Source: Tissierellia bacterium (GTDB lineage Bacteria; Bacillota; Clostridia; Tissierellales; Peptoniphilaceae). From it: a DNA stretch of 53,518 bases. The stretch is taken from assembly GCA_030537815.1 (NCBI GenBank), contig JAUNVF010000008.1, positions 1-53,518 of the forward strand, written 5' to 3'. Position numbers and translations under genes: made by a program. Numbering within the stretch: the stretch's first letter is position 1; every line of letters begins with the position of its first letter. The notes under the pieces are model-generated. The model was not told the origin of the DNA and ran no database searches. It saw only the letters and a program-made list of their open reading frames with translations. Shown piece by piece: positions 52,140-53,518 of the stretch.

Positions 52140-53124
52140 AAATATTGTCTTATTTTTAGTTACTTTTCTTAATTGCCTATTCAAATTTCCCATCGCATTT
52201 GTTGTATATCAACTTTCTTATCACTTATGGATGTTTTACATATGTTAAAAATTCTGCACAGTTATTTTTCCTAGAGCTTACACATTGGATATTTCTTTAC
52301 CCATTTATCTTCAAATATATCCAAATCGATTAACACTGAACTTCTGGTGGTTTTTTATAAACTGTTTTAAAATTTTCATTAACTCTTTTATGTTTTTTAG
52401 GACATATATTTAGTCGAGTTTCTTATTTAGTATATTATACATTTTTGTATTTCTGCTTTTGGATATACTGTTTCAATAACTTTAGTAAAGCTTGGTCGGT
52501 TATTTGTAGATACAATTAATATATCTTCTAGGGCTCATTGGTTTAATTGATATAAAAATAGAATCCAATATTTTCTTGTTTCATTTTCCCATATATGATA
52601 TTGGATTGCGTATAAAAATACTTTTGGATAGACTCTTACTAATGGTCTATTTTGTCATTCTTCGATTGTTGGTAATATCTTATTTATTATCTTACTTACC
52701 ATTGTTTCTGATAACCCAAATCCATATATTTCTTTGATATGTGATGATAAATCTCTAGTTGTCATTCCATTGGTATAGATTGATATTATTTGATTTTCTA
52801 TATTTGATATATCTTTTTGGTATTTTCTTAAAGCTTGAGGTTCAAAAGTTGACTCTCTATCTCTTGGAATATTAATATCTATTTATTCGTAAGATGATTT
52901 AACTTTCTTAGAACTTAAACCATTTCTAGCATTTAAAGATAATATTTTTTACGATTTTCATAATCTAAATGCTTATCTAGTTCTGCTTTAAGCATTTGTT
53001 CTAGGTTATATCCTAGAAGATCTTTAAGTCCATATTGAATATCTCATGCATTCTTACAATCATATTCTTCAATAAACATTTTTGCTATTTTACTTCTCTT
53101 AGTTTCTGGTCTTATTTTACCCAT
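52140..53124 (-). pseudogene. IS256-family transposase remnant
   Basis: Reverse-strand reading from ATG 53124 begins MGKIRPETKRSKIAKMF and then hits stops and frameshifts. Clear family pieces follow in shifting frames: 'LLGYNLEQMLKAELDKHLDYE', 'INIPRDRESTFEPQALRKYQ', 'IISIYTNGMTTRDLSSHIKE', 'GLSETMVSKIINKILP', then weaker remnants including 'RQLRKVTKNK'. Several in-frame stops and frame changes make it inactive. Confidence 0.9.
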
Positions 53125-53155
53125 AAAAAATTCTCCTGATTAGTTATTTACTTAC

Positions 53156-53193
53156 CCCAATCAGGAGGTTCTCATACACAAACTATTTTACAG
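53156..53193. repeat. Right terminal inverted repeat of the IS256-type element
   Basis: The reverse complement reads CTGTAAAATAGTTTGTGTAT and then GAGAACCTCCTGATT, the counterpart of the left end. Confidence 0.75.
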
Positions 53194-53207
53194 TTTCGGT
53201 TTACAGA

Positions 53208-53518
53208 TTATATCAGGTACCAATTATTCCCAATTCTTTGCAGACAACCTAGTTTTTCATCTAGTTTTTTACCATAGAAGTCATAAATTAGCATTTTTTC
53301 ATAGTATTTATAATTTATTATCTCATCATCTATGATATCCTCTTCTTCATACCATGCAGAAATATATATCTTTTCATCTTTTATGCAAATGATATTTTCA
53401 TTTGGTTTAATCGGAATCGAAAATCTTTGAGGATAATAAGATTCGATTTCGTCGTCCTGACTAATGAGATGAAGAGGATCTGGAATCAGAGAAAGATTGT
53501 ACAAATTAATCTTATTCA
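53208..53518 (-). CDS. Uncharacterised protein, 5' partial at window edge
   Basis: The minus-strand frame is open to the window edge, so the TTG at 53504 may be an internal leucine and the true start lies outside. About 103 residues are visible, acidic and rich in Tyr and Ile ('IYISAWYEEEDI', 'YYEKMLIYDFYGKKLDEKLG', 'RIGNNWYLI'), with no recognised domain. The C-terminus looks like a beta-strand repeat (DFYGKKLDEKLG). It ends 15 bp past the IS remnant's right end, so the IS may have been inserted next to it. Confidence 0.6.
   Translation of the reverse strand, partial: NKINLYNLSLIPDPLHLISQDDEIESYYPQRFSIPIKPNENIICIKDEKIYISAWYEEEDIIDDEIINYKYYEKMLIYDFYGKKLDEKLGCLQRIGNNWYLI

Larger units (their letters stand above)
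51853..53193 (-). mobile_element. Decayed IS256-family insertion sequence
   Basis: A 1.34-kb element bounded by imperfect terminal inverted repeats: CTGTAAATAATCTTGTGTAT on the left and, in reverse complement, CTGTAAAATAGTTTGTGTAT on the right. A second matched block (TCCTGATT) lies just inside both ends. The interior is the ruined transposase gene. It fills the space between the M20 gene and the last gene; target-site duplications could not be fixed by eye. Confidence 0.85.

Noticed and set aside
52140-53124. The in-frame TGAs of the transposase as selenocysteine codons or code reassignment
   Set aside because: The gene also has TAA and TAG stops and frameshifts, so it is simply decayed; other genes in the window use TGA as stop.
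53208-53518. Complete gene starting at TTG 53504
   Set aside because: The frame is open to the window edge with no ribosome site at the TTG, so it was marked partial.

Overview
The window is AT-rich, gene-dense DNA from an anaerobic, low-GC Gram-positive bacterium. The evidence is strong Shine-Dalgarno sites, frequent TTG starts, U-tract hairpin terminators, cell-wall-binding repeat 2 (CWB2) surface proteins, an oxygen-sensitive pyruvate formate-lyase and a selenocysteine-containing glycine/sarcosine/betaine reductase component B. An amino-acid-fermenting Tissierellia/Clostridia-type host (Peptoniphilaceae-like) fits best, but the species cannot be named from sequence alone. No rRNA, tRNA or CRISPR array was recognised.

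Layout. Positions 1-1934 hold the 3' part of a surface adhesin with four tandem Rib-like repeats and three CWB2 modules. Positions 2075-6519 (minus strand) encode two paralogous exported proteins and a C69 dipeptidase. Positions 6761-7939 hold a YfcE-type phosphoesterase and a YczE/YitT-like membrane protein. Positions 8001-12415 look like one long operon: an active and an inactive class I glutamine-amidotransferase-like hydrolase, lipoate ligase, lipoyl synthase, an unknown protein and dihydrofolate reductase. Positions 12419-17905 are mostly minus strand: a GNAT acetyltransferase, a small unknown protein, a HTH/DUF2975 regulator pair, and a giant coiled-coil FtsX-type permease, with a PrcB-like protein on the plus strand. 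Ribosomal protein S4, a DMT exporter, a lone ABC ATPase and an L,D-transpeptidase follow. Positions 22442-25285 (minus) are a P2-type cation ATPase behind a yybP-ykoY Mn2+ riboswitch. Positions 25388-29184 hold WalJ-like, RlmH, TtcA-like, DUF2089 and DUF4097 genes.

Positions 29262-33052 are the clearest novelty: pyruvate formate-lyase followed by an activating enzyme fused in one frame to a complete CRP/FNR-type regulator, with a near-perfect CRP-type palindrome in front of the operon. Next come a DtxR/MntR-like repressor, a DUF6110 protein with a P1B-type ATPase that has a non-standard SCALK motif, an aldehyde dehydrogenase, a CmpB-type membrane protein, a second CWB2 protein and a zinc-ribbon protein.

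Positions 41970-48114 hold an SH3b lipoprotein, a GntR/FCD regulator and a reductase operon (grdX, a component B precursor subunit, a Sec-containing component B subunit, and a sodium-coupled transporter) without genes for components A and C. Positions 48528-49687 are a complete encapsulated-ferritin nanocompartment. A zinc-type macrodomain protein, an M20 deacylase, a decayed IS256-family element with recognisable terminal inverted repeats, and a partial unknown gene close the window.

Together the genes describe anaerobic energy metabolism (PFL, reductase component B), metal handling (Mn riboswitch/ATPase, DtxR-like regulator, P1B ATPase, ferritin nanocompartment), lipoate metabolism and a variable cell surface.
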